Below are positions 35,244-42,393 of a stretch of 64,000 bases of DNA, one piece after another; within the stretch, counting starts at the first letter, position 1, and every line of letters starts with the position of its first letter. The stretch is from Streptomyces sp. SLBN-31 (GTDB taxonomy: Bacteria; Actinomycetota; Actinomycetes; Streptomycetales; Streptomycetaceae). Under the pieces are notes generated by a model. That model was not told the DNA's origin. It made no database searches and saw nothing but the letters and a program-made list of their open reading frames with translations. The DNA lies in assembly GCF_006715395.1 (NCBI RefSeq), contig NZ_VFNC01000002.1, positions 372,001-436,000 on the forward strand, given 5' to 3'. Both the position numbers and the translations under genes were made by a program.

Positions 35244-36350
35244 GTGTCTGCCGCAAGACCGCTCACCATGCTGCGCACCCTCGCCGTCGTCGCGACGCTC
35301 CCCCTCCTGCTCACCGCCTGCGGCTACGGCTCCGAGGCGAAGAGCGACGACACCGCCAAGGTCGCCGCCGGCGCGAAGAAGATCGACGGTCTCGACTCGG
35401 TCAAGATCGGCTACTTCGGCAACCTGACCCACGCCACCGCGCTGGTGGGCCGTGAGCAGGGCCTGTTCCAGAAGGAACTCGGAGCGACAAAGGCCGAGTA
35501 CGCCACCTTCAACGCAGGTCCCTCGGAGATCGAGGCGCTGAACTCCGGTTCCATCGACATCGGTTGGATCGGCCCCTCCCCCGCGATCAACGGCTACACC
35601 AAGTCGGACGGCAAGAGCCTGCGCATCATCGGCGGTTCGGCCTCCGGCGGGGTGAAGCTGGTCGTCAACCCCAAGAAGATCACGTCGCTGAAGGACGTCA
35701 AGGGCAAGAAGATCGCCACCCCGCAGCTGGGCAACACCCAGGACGTGGCCTTCCTCAACTGGGCCGCCGAACAGGGCTACAGGATCGACCCGCAGAGCGG
35801 CAAGGGCGACGTCACGGTCGTACGCACCGACAACAAGATCACCCCCGACGCCTACAAGTCCGGGTCCATCGACGGCGCCTGGGTGCCGGAGCCGACCGCC
35901 TCCAAGCTGGTCGCCGAGGGCGGCAAGGTCCTGCTGGACGAGTCCACCCTGTGGCCCGACAAGAAGTTCGTGATCACGAACATCATCGTGTCGCAGAAGT
36001 TCCTCAACGCCCACCCCAAGGCCGTCGAGGCGGTACTCAAGGCCTCGGTCGAGAGCAACAAGTGGATCAACGCCAATCCTGACCAGGCGAAGGCCGCGGC
36101 CAACAAGCAGCTGGCGATCGACTCCGGCAAGGCCCTGCCCGCGAAGGTCCTCGACCCGGCCTGGTCCTCGATCAGCTTCACCGACGACCCGCTGGCCGCC
36201 ACCCTCGACACCGAGGCCGCCCACGCCGTCAAGGCCGGACTGCTCACCAAGCCCGACCTCAAGGGCATCTACGACCTCACGCTCCTGAACAAGGTCCTCA
36301 AGTCCGAGGGCGCGAGCACGGTCGACGACGCCGGTCTCGGCGTCCGCTGA
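35244..36350 (+). CDS. ssuA: Aliphatic sulfonate ABC transporter substrate-binding lipoprotein SsuA
   Basis: A 368-residue periplasmic-type binding protein. The lipobox L-T-A-C (Cys near residue 26) anchors it. The body begins 'VKIGYFGNLTHATALVGREQ', characteristic of sulfonate/taurine receptors. 'GSIDIGWIGPSPAING' is a conserved binding loop. It starts at GTG 35244 and is the first gene of ssuABC, behind a cysteine-type leader peptide, so it is expected to be induced by sulfur starvation. Confidence 0.93.
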   Translation: MSAARPLTMLRTLAVVATLPLLLTACGYGSEAKSDDTAKVAAGAKKIDGLDSVKIGYFGNLTHATALVGREQGLFQKELGATKAEYATFNAGPSEIEALNSGSIDIGWIGPSPAINGYTKSDGKSLRIIGGSASGGVKLVVNPKKITSLKDVKGKKIATPQLGNTQDVAFLNWAAEQGYRIDPQSGKGDVTVVRTDNKITPDAYKSGSIDGAWVPEPTASKLVAEGGKVLLDESTLWPDKKFVITNIIVSQKFLNAHPKAVEAVLKASVESNKWINANPDQAKAAANKQLAIDSGKALPAKVLDPAWSSISFTDDPLAATLDTEAAHAVKAGLLTKPDLKGIYDLTLLNKVLKSEGASTVDDAGLGVR

Positions 36351-36386
36351 CACAGGTTCCGACGAGATTCCCAGGAGGTGACGACC

Positions 36387-37172
36387 ATGGCCACGATCAC
36401 GACGCTCGCCAAGGCCGACGAGTCGGTCGAGCACGCCGCCCGTATCGCGCACGTCTCGAAGTCCTTCGCGACCCCCGCCGGGCAGCAGCTCGTCCTGGAC
36501 GACATCAGCCTCGATGTCGCGCCGGGCGAGTTCGTCACCCTCCTGGGGGCCTCCGGCTGCGGCAAGTCCACCCTGCTCAACCTGGTCGCCGGCCTGGACG
36601 AACCCAGCGCCGGCACCATCACCACCGACGGCCGCCCGGCCCTGATGTTCCAGGAACACGCCCTGTTCCCCTGGCTCAGCGCGGGCAAGAACATCGAACT
36701 CGCCCTCAAACTCCGCGGAGTTCCCAAGCCCGAGCGACGCACGCGGGCCGAGGAGCTGCTGGAGCTGGTGCGGCTCAAGGGCGCGCACGGCAAGCGGGTG
36801 CACGAGCTGTCCGGCGGCATGCGCCAGCGCGTGGCCATGGCCCGGGCGCTCGCCCAGGACAGCCGGCTGCTGCTGATGGACGAGCCCTTCGCCGCGCTGG
36901 ACGCCATCACCCGGGACGTGCTGCACGACGAACTGACCCGCATCTGGGCCGAGACGGGCCTGTCGGTGCTGTTCGTCACCCACAACGTGCGCGAGGCCGT
37001 ACGCCTGGCGCAGCGGGTGATCCTGCTGTCCTCGCGCCCGGGCCGTATCGCCCGCGAGTGGCGGGTCGGCATCCCCCAGCCGCGCCGTATCGAGGACGCA
37101 CCCGTGGCCGAGCTGTCCCTGGAGATCACCGATGTACTGCGTGGGGAGATCCGCCGCCATGGCCAGCACTGA
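36387..37172 (+). CDS. ssuB: Sulfonate ABC transporter ATPase SsuB
   Basis: A 261-residue ATPase. Walker A is 'GASGCGKSTLL', the signature 'LSGGMRQRVAMARALA', Walker B 'RLLLMDEPFAALDA' and the H-loop 'FVTHNVREAV'. It belongs to the nitrate/sulfonate/taurine subgroup ('MFQEHALFPW'). It starts at ATG 36387 with AGGAGG. It overlaps the permease by 14 bp. Confidence 0.95.
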   Translation: MATITTLAKADESVEHAARIAHVSKSFATPAGQQLVLDDISLDVAPGEFVTLLGASGCGKSTLLNLVAGLDEPSAGTITTDGRPALMFQEHALFPWLSAGKNIELALKLRGVPKPERRTRAEELLELVRLKGAHGKRVHELSGGMRQRVAMARALAQDSRLLLMDEPFAALDAITRDVLHDELTRIWAETGLSVLFVTHNVREAVRLAQRVILLSSRPGRIAREWRVGIPQPRRIEDAPVAELSLEITDVLRGEIRRHGQH

Positions 37173-38037
37173 CACGACACCGGCCCAGGACGCCGGGAGC
37201 GTCGAGGCCGGCCTCGACGCCCTGGAGACCACCACCACCGGACGGGTGCCGTTCCGGAAGACGTTCGTCGACAAGATCCTGCCGCCGGTCACCGCGATCG
37301 CGGTTGTCCTCGTCGGCTGGTACGTGCTGTACCCGATCGTCGACAACCCCTCCAAGCTGCCTTCGCCGGGCGCGGTGGCCGGCACCTTGAAGGACTCGTG
37401 GCTCAGCGGCTCGTTGCTGGGTTACATCTGGACGAGCGTCTCGCGGGGCCTGCTCGGCTTCTGCCTCGCGCTGCTCATCGGCACCCCGCTGGGCCTGCTG
37501 GTGGCCCGCGTGAAGTTCATCCGCGCCGCCATCGGCCCCATCCTGTCCGGCCTGCAGTCCCTGCCCTCCGTCGCCTGGGTACCCCCCGCCGTGATCTGGC
37601 TCGGCCTGAACAACTCCATGATGTACGCCGTCATCCTGCTCGGCGCCGTCCCCTCCATCGCCAACGGCCTCGTCTCCGGCGTCGACCAGGTCCCCCCGCT
37701 CTTCCTGCGCGCCGGCCGCACCATGGGCGCCACCGGCCTCAAGGGCACCTGGCACATCACCCTGCCCGCCGCCCTGCCCGGCTACGTCGCCGGCATGAAA
37801 CAGGGCTGGGCCTTCTCCTGGCGCTCCCTCATGGCCGCCGAGATCATCGCCAGCTTCCCCGACCTCGGCGTCGGCCTCGGCCAACTCCTCGAAAACGCCC
37901 GCACCGCCTCCGACATGGCCATGGTCTTCGAAGCCATCCTGCTCATCCTCTTCGTCGGCATCGCCATCGACCTGATCGTATTCAGCCCCCTCGAACGCTG
38001 GGTCCTGCGCAGCCGCGGCCTGCTCGTGAGGAACTGA
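37159..38037 (+). CDS. ssuC: Sulfonate ABC transporter permease SsuC
   Basis: A 292-residue membrane permease with about six helices. The EAA loop is 'LFLRAGRTMGATGLKGTWHI', and 'FSWRSLMAAEIIA' is the sulfonate-family word. N-terminal 35 residues are cytoplasmic and acidic. Last gene of ssuABC. Confidence 0.95.
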   Translation: MASTDTTPAQDAGSVEAGLDALETTTTGRVPFRKTFVDKILPPVTAIAVVLVGWYVLYPIVDNPSKLPSPGAVAGTLKDSWLSGSLLGYIWTSVSRGLLGFCLALLIGTPLGLLVARVKFIRAAIGPILSGLQSLPSVAWVPPAVIWLGLNNSMMYAVILLGAVPSIANGLVSGVDQVPPLFLRAGRTMGATGLKGTWHITLPAALPGYVAGMKQGWAFSWRSLMAAEIIASFPDLGVGLGQLLENARTASDMAMVFEAILLILFVGIAIDLIVFSPLERWVLRSRGLLVRN

Positions 38038-38096
38038 CCGAAGGGCCGTCGACCGCCACTGGCGCAGGTCCGGCAGCATCCCGGAACCCCCCACAC

Positions 38097-38142
38097 GGCA
38101 CCGGTTCGCAGAGGCGTGACCGCCTCACCGCGAGCCGGTGCC
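38097..38142 (+). terminator. Long hairpin after ssuC
   Basis: Arms GGCACCGGTTCGC and GCGAGCCGGTGCC (one mismatch) enclose a further GAGGCG/CGCCTC stem. It closes the ssuABC unit. The rest of the 38038-38297 gap shows nothing else. Confidence 0.75.
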
Positions 38143-38297
38143 GTCGTGTGCGTGAGGGCTCGCCGTGTCGCCGGACATCACGTGCTCGACCTGGCACAGC
38201 GAACTGGCACATCTTCCCCGTCCCACCACGAAATCGCAGGTCAACGACCCATCTGTTGATGAGTCAAGTGGCGCAACAATCCAGCAACACACCATTC

Positions 38298-38310
38298 CCT
38301 ACCGGATAGG
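38298..38310 (+). promoter_or_regulatory. CCTA-N5-TAGG palindrome before the GntR gene
   Basis: CCTACCGGATAGG, with the same half-sites as the sulfur palindromes but a 5-base spacer, lies 13 bases before ATG 38324. It may be an autoregulatory site of this regulator. Confidence 0.4.
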
Positions 38311-38323
38311 TATGGTCCAGAAC

Positions 38324-39112
38324 ATGTCCTCCAGCGATCGCCTCCGAGACCACGCCGGCCAGGGCGCGAGCACCGTCGCCGCCCACCGTGCGCGGCGCCG
38401 GCTGCGCGCGGACCGGGCACGCCAACTCGCCGACCTCCTGCGTCACCAGGTCCTCGGCGGCGCCTTTCCCGAAGGCCCTCTTCCCCACGAGTCCATCCTG
38501 GCCACCGACTTCCGCGCCTCCCGCAACACCGTTCGCGAGGCCCTCGACCTGCTGCGCGCCGAAGGCCTCGTGGAGCGCCTCCCCGGCGTCGGCACGGTCG
38601 TCGTGGCACAGAAGTACCCCCATGGGCTCGACCGCCTGATGGGCCTCGCGGAGACCCTGCGCGAACACGGCCGCGTCACCAACGAGGTCCGCACGATGGG
38701 CCCCGTACCCGCCCCCGCACCGGTGGCCGACCGCCTCCACCTGCCGTCCGGCACCGACGTCCTGTACATCGAACGCCTGCGCCGACTTGGCGGCCTTCCG
38801 CTGTCCCTCGACCTGACCTACATACCACTCGACGTCGGCGCCGCCCTGCTGGGAGAGGACCTGGAGAACACCGACATCTTCCGGCTCCTGGAGACGCTCA
38901 CCGGCCGGCCGCTCGGCCACGCCGAGATCAGCCTGGAGGCGGTGAACGCGGACGTCCACTCCGCCGCCGTACTGCAGGCCCCGCAGGGAGCCGCCGTACT
39001 GATGCTGGAGCGCCTCACCCATCTGTCCGACGGCCGGCCCGTCGACCTCGAGTTCATCCGCTTCCGCGGCGACCGCATCACGATGAGCGGCCTGCTCCGC
39101 CGGTCGCTGTAA
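38324..39112 (+). CDS. GntR-family regulator with UTRA domain (HutC-type)
   Basis: A 262-residue regulator. The N-terminal winged helix includes 'PHESILATDFRASRNTVREAL' and 'LVERLPGVGTVV'. The C-terminal UTRA ligand domain includes 'LYIERLRRLGGLPLSLDLTY' and 'IFRLLETLTG'. Start ATG 38324 is preferred; an in-frame ATG at 38312 would add 4 residues. It is next to and co-directional with the ferredoxin operon, which it probably controls. A palindrome lies just upstream. Confidence 0.9.
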   Translation: MSSSDRLRDHAGQGASTVAAHRARRRLRADRARQLADLLRHQVLGGAFPEGPLPHESILATDFRASRNTVREALDLLRAEGLVERLPGVGTVVVAQKYPHGLDRLMGLAETLREHGRVTNEVRTMGPVPAPAPVADRLHLPSGTDVLYIERLRRLGGLPLSLDLTYIPLDVGAALLGEDLENTDIFRLLETLTGRPLGHAEISLEAVNADVHSAAVLQAPQGAAVLMLERLTHLSDGRPVDLEFIRFRGDRITMSGLLRRSL

Positions 39113-39150
39113 GACACCTGCCCCGCCTGCACACCTTCCTGGAGACAGCC

Positions 39151-39378
39151 ATGCCCTTGGCGCCCCAGCGGGCCGACGTGCCCGTGACCATCGACGAGTC
39201 GAAGTGCATCGACGGCTGCACGCTCTGCGTGGACATGTGCCCGCTGGACTCCCTCGCCATCGACGACAGCACCGGCAAGGCGTACATGCACGTCGACGAG
39301 TGCTGGTACTGCGGCCCGTGCGCGGCCCGCTGTCCCACCGGAGCCGTCACGGTCAACATGCCCTATCTGCTCCGGTGA
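39151..39378 (+). CDS. Small 2[4Fe-4S] ferredoxin, AprB-like
   Basis: A 75-residue iron-sulfur protein. Two C-x2-x-C-x2-C-x3-C-P clusters are visible ('CIDGCTLCVDMCP' and 'CWYCGPCAARCP'), the first with one extra residue. The layout resembles the core of adenylylsulfate-reductase beta subunits without their C-terminal tail. It begins the operon ending with an AprA-like flavoprotein at 42394, for which it is the obvious electron partner. It is 38 bp after the GntR gene. Confidence 0.88.
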   Translation: MPLAPQRADVPVTIDESKCIDGCTLCVDMCPLDSLAIDDSTGKAYMHVDECWYCGPCAARCPTGAVTVNMPYLLR

Positions 39379-39394
39379 GAGGTCCCCAGAAGCC

Positions 39395-40741
39395 ATGAAG
39401 AACAAAGCAGTCGGCGCCGCCGTCGTCGTACTCCTCGCACCGCTCACGGCATGCGGTGGCACCGCCGCGGCCGGAGGTGACGGATCCACCGTCACGGTGA
39501 CCGTCGGCTACCAGTCCAAGACCATCAACACGGTCACCGCGGGAACCCTGCTGCGCTCGCTCGGTTACTTCGAGAAGCAGCTCAACTCCCTGGGTGACGG
39601 CCGCACTTACAAGGTCGACTGGCAGGACTACGCCACCGGCGCCCCCATCACCGCCCAGATGACCGCCGGGAAAATCGACATCGGCTCGATGGGCGACTTC
39701 CCGCTGCTCATCAACGCCGCCCGGGGCAAGCAGCTGAACCGCCCCACCCGCCTGGTCTCCGTCACCGGCTACAACCTGCGCGGCGGCTTGAACACCATCG
39801 TCACCGCTCCCGGCTCCAAGTTGACCTCCCTCGAGGACCTGAAGGGCAAGAAGGTGTCCACGAGCATCGGCTCCGCCGCCGACGGCACGCTCGTACGGGC
39901 CCTGCAGCGGGCCGGCATCGACCCGGACAGGGGCGTGCAGAAGCTCAACCAGCAACCCGCCGTGGGCGCGTCCGCCTTGAGCGCCGGCAGCGTCGACGCG
40001 CTGTCGCAGTTCGTCGCCTGGCCCGGGCTGCTCGCCCACCAGGGCAAGGCCAAGGCCCTGTACGACGGCGCCCTGCTGAACCTGCCCACCTTCCACGGAG
40101 TCACCGCCCGCGAGGACTTCGCCAAACACGACCCGGCCGTTCTGGAGGCCTTCCTCAAGGCCCAGGCACAGGCCACCGACTACCTCCACGCCCACCCCGT
40201 GACCGCTGCGGAGAAGGTGGCGAAGGCCACCGGCCTGCCCGCCGAGGTCGTCTACCTCTACAACGGCGCCCACGGCATCTCCACCTTCGACCCGTCCATC
40301 AAGCCTCAGCTCGTCGCCGCGCTGAAGCGGGACGTGCCGGTCCTGAAGGCGGCGAAGCTGACCGGTGACGTGGACGTGGACTCCTTCGTCGACGACCGGT
40401 ACGTGAAGAAGGCCCTGGGAGCGTCGTACGGCAAGGACCTCGCCGCCACTCCCCCGCCCGCCGCGAGCGAGGCATGGCCGAAGGGCGCCGGGCAGACCAT
40501 TGCCTTCAAGTCCCCCGCGCGGCTTCTGAGTTACGTGTCCGCACACCGTGACGGCATCCGCGCCGCCTATGTCCCCGACGCCACCACCGGCACCCTGTGG
40601 TTCGCGGACAAGGCGGTCTGGGTGGCCGACGGCGGCCGGCTGCTGCCCTTCGTCGCCCCGGCGACCGCACACAGCTACGTCCTCGCCCACGCCGACGCCC
40701 GCGTCATCACCTACGCCGCCGCCCTGGAGCGTGCCTCGTGA
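39395..40741 (+). CDS. ABC substrate-binding lipoprotein with NosL-like C-terminal domain
   Basis: A 448-residue protein, about 100 longer than ordinary family members. Lipobox L-T-A-C (near residue 20). Residues about 30-330 are an SsuA/THI5-like receptor (contains 'DIGSMGDFPLLINAARG', 'DLKGKKVSTSIGSAADG'). Residues about 360-448 read 'IRAAYVPDATTGTLWFADKA' and 'HSYVLAHADARVITYAAALE', which resembles the NosL copper-chaperone fold but lacks its Cys-x-x-Met metal motif. It overlaps the permease by GTGA. The substrate is unknown; an oxidised sulfur compound is inferred from context. Confidence 0.82.
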   Translation: MKNKAVGAAVVVLLAPLTACGGTAAAGGDGSTVTVTVGYQSKTINTVTAGTLLRSLGYFEKQLNSLGDGRTYKVDWQDYATGAPITAQMTAGKIDIGSMGDFPLLINAARGKQLNRPTRLVSVTGYNLRGGLNTIVTAPGSKLTSLEDLKGKKVSTSIGSAADGTLVRALQRAGIDPDRGVQKLNQQPAVGASALSAGSVDALSQFVAWPGLLAHQGKAKALYDGALLNLPTFHGVTAREDFAKHDPAVLEAFLKAQAQATDYLHAHPVTAAEKVAKATGLPAEVVYLYNGAHGISTFDPSIKPQLVAALKRDVPVLKAAKLTGDVDVDSFVDDRYVKKALGASYGKDLAATPPPAASEAWPKGAGQTIAFKSPARLLSYVSAHRDGIRAAYVPDATTGTLWFADKAVWVADGGRLLPFVAPATAHSYVLAHADARVITYAAALERAS

Positions 40742-41601
40742 CCCGGTACGCGCTGCGGGTCGCCGCCCTCGCGGCCGCCCTCGGGCTCTGGCAGCTGTTG
40801 ACCAGCCTGGACGTCGACCTGTGGCTGCGTTTCTCGCAGTTCCCCACGGTCACCGACGTGGCCCACGCCTTCGCCGACCGCCTCTCCGGGCCGGACTACT
40901 GGACGGACCTCACCGACAGCCTGACCCGCATCGTGACGGGCTTCGTGCTGGCGGCGGTGCTGGGCGTGGCGGTGGGCGTGCTCGTGGCGCGCTCCCCGCT
41001 CGCCGAAGACCTGCTCGGTCCGTTGTTGGAGGTCGTCCGCCCGATCCCGGCCATCGCCCTGGTCCCCGTCGCGATCCTCCTGTTCCCGTCCAACGAGCAG
41101 GGCATTGTCTTCATCACCTTCACCGCCGCCTTCTTCCCGGTCCTGGTCTCCACCCGGCATGCCGTGCGGGCGCTGACGCCGGTGTGGGAGGAGGCTGTGC
41201 TGACCATGGGCGGCGGCCGGTGGCGTGTCCTCGGCTCGGTCGTGCTGCCTGGTGCGCTGCCGGGTATCTTCGGCGGCCTGTCGGTCGGTATCGGCGTCTC
41301 GTGGATCTGCGTGATCTCCGCGGAGATGATCTCCGGACAGTACGGGGTCGGCTACCGCACCTGGCAGGACTACACGGTCGTCGACTACCCGGGCGTCTTC
41401 GTCGGCATGGTCACGATCGGCGTCCTCGGCTGGCTGACCTCCACGGCGGTGGAACTCCTGGGCCGGCGGCTGACCCGCTGGCTGCCGCGTACTTCGCATG
41501 TCGCGGCCGCCCGGTCGACGCCCTCACGCCCGCCCGCCGGTCCGTCCCCCCGCCAACTGCCCTCCGACGCAAAGGAGGCACGCGATGAGCACCTCGTCTG
41601 A
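40738..41601 (+). CDS. ABC transporter permease (sulfonate/nitrate type)
   Basis: A 287-residue permease with about six membrane segments. The EAA loop is 'VWEEAVLTMGGGRWRVLGSV', and 'PIPAIALVPVAILLF' is typical of SsuC/TauC relatives. The C-terminal 30 residues are Pro/Arg-rich. It starts at GTG 40738, overlapping the receptor's stop. The ATPase gene starts inside its final codons. Confidence 0.93.
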   Translation: MTRYALRVAALAAALGLWQLLTSLDVDLWLRFSQFPTVTDVAHAFADRLSGPDYWTDLTDSLTRIVTGFVLAAVLGVAVGVLVARSPLAEDLLGPLLEVVRPIPAIALVPVAILLFPSNEQGIVFITFTAAFFPVLVSTRHAVRALTPVWEEAVLTMGGGRWRVLGSVVLPGALPGIFGGLSVGIGVSWICVISAEMISGQYGVGYRTWQDYTVVDYPGVFVGMVTIGVLGWLTSTAVELLGRRLTRWLPRTSHVAAARSTPSRPPAGPSPRQLPSDAKEARDEHLV

Positions 41602-42370
41602 CACGGAACCCGTACTCCGTACAACGACATACCTCACACGCGGCACCGGCCTCACCCTCCGCGCCGCCATCCTCGGCCGCCCCGACGCACCGGTCCTGAC
41701 CGGAGTCGACCTGGACATCGCGCCCGGGGAGATCCTCACCGTCGTCGGCCCGTCCGGCTGCGGCAAGTCGACCCTGCTGCGCACCCTCGCCGGGCTGTTG
41801 CCCCCGCTCGCCGGGCGGATCGGCCAGGACGGTGAGCCCCTGGCCGGGCCGTCCGCCGAACGCGCCCTGGTCTTCCAGGAGGACGCCCTCCTGCCCTGGC
41901 GCACCCTGCGCGCCAACGTCGAACTCCCGCTGGCCGTCCGCCGCGTCCCCCGCTCGCAACGCCGCGTCCAGGCCGAGCAGTGGCTGGCTCGCGTCGAACT
42001 GGCCGACCTGGCGGGGCAGTTGCCGCACCGGGTCTCCGGCGGCCAGCGCCAGCGCGCCCAGTTGGCCCGCGCCCTCGCCGGGGCGCCGCGCGCCGTCCTC
42101 ATGGACGAACCCTTCGGCGCCCTCGACGCCCAGACCCGTTCGGGCATGCAGGACCTGCTGGTGGAGGTGTTGCACGGCTCGGGCGCGACCGTCGTCTTCG
42201 TCACCCACGACGTGGACGAGGCCCTCTTCCTCGGCGATCGCGTGGTCCTCCTCGGAAACGGCCGGCTGACCGCCGTACGGGACGTACCTCGGCCACGCGA
42301 TCGCACGGCCCACGACGATCCCGCGCGCGTGGCGCTGCGCCGCGAGGTCCTGTCCTCGCTCGGTACGTGA
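41585..42370 (+). CDS. ABC transporter ATPase (sulfonate/nitrate type)
   Basis: A 261-residue ATPase. Walker A 'GPSGCGKSTLL', signature 'VSGGQRQRAQLARALA', Walker B 'AVLMDEPFGALDAQ', H-loop 'FVTHDVDEAL'. It starts at ATG 41585 with a perfect AAAGGAGG. It overlaps the flavoprotein start region by GTGA if the 42367 start is used. Confidence 0.95.
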   Translation: MSTSSDTEPVLRTTTYLTRGTGLTLRAAILGRPDAPVLTGVDLDIAPGEILTVVGPSGCGKSTLLRTLAGLLPPLAGRIGQDGEPLAGPSAERALVFQEDALLPWRTLRANVELPLAVRRVPRSQRRVQAEQWLARVELADLAGQLPHRVSGGQRQRAQLARALAGAPRAVLMDEPFGALDAQTRSGMQDLLVEVLHGSGATVVFVTHDVDEALFLGDRVVLLGNGRLTAVRDVPRPRDRTAHDDPARVALRREVLSSLGT

Positions 42371-42393
42371 TCCGCAACGTGAAAGGCACCCTG

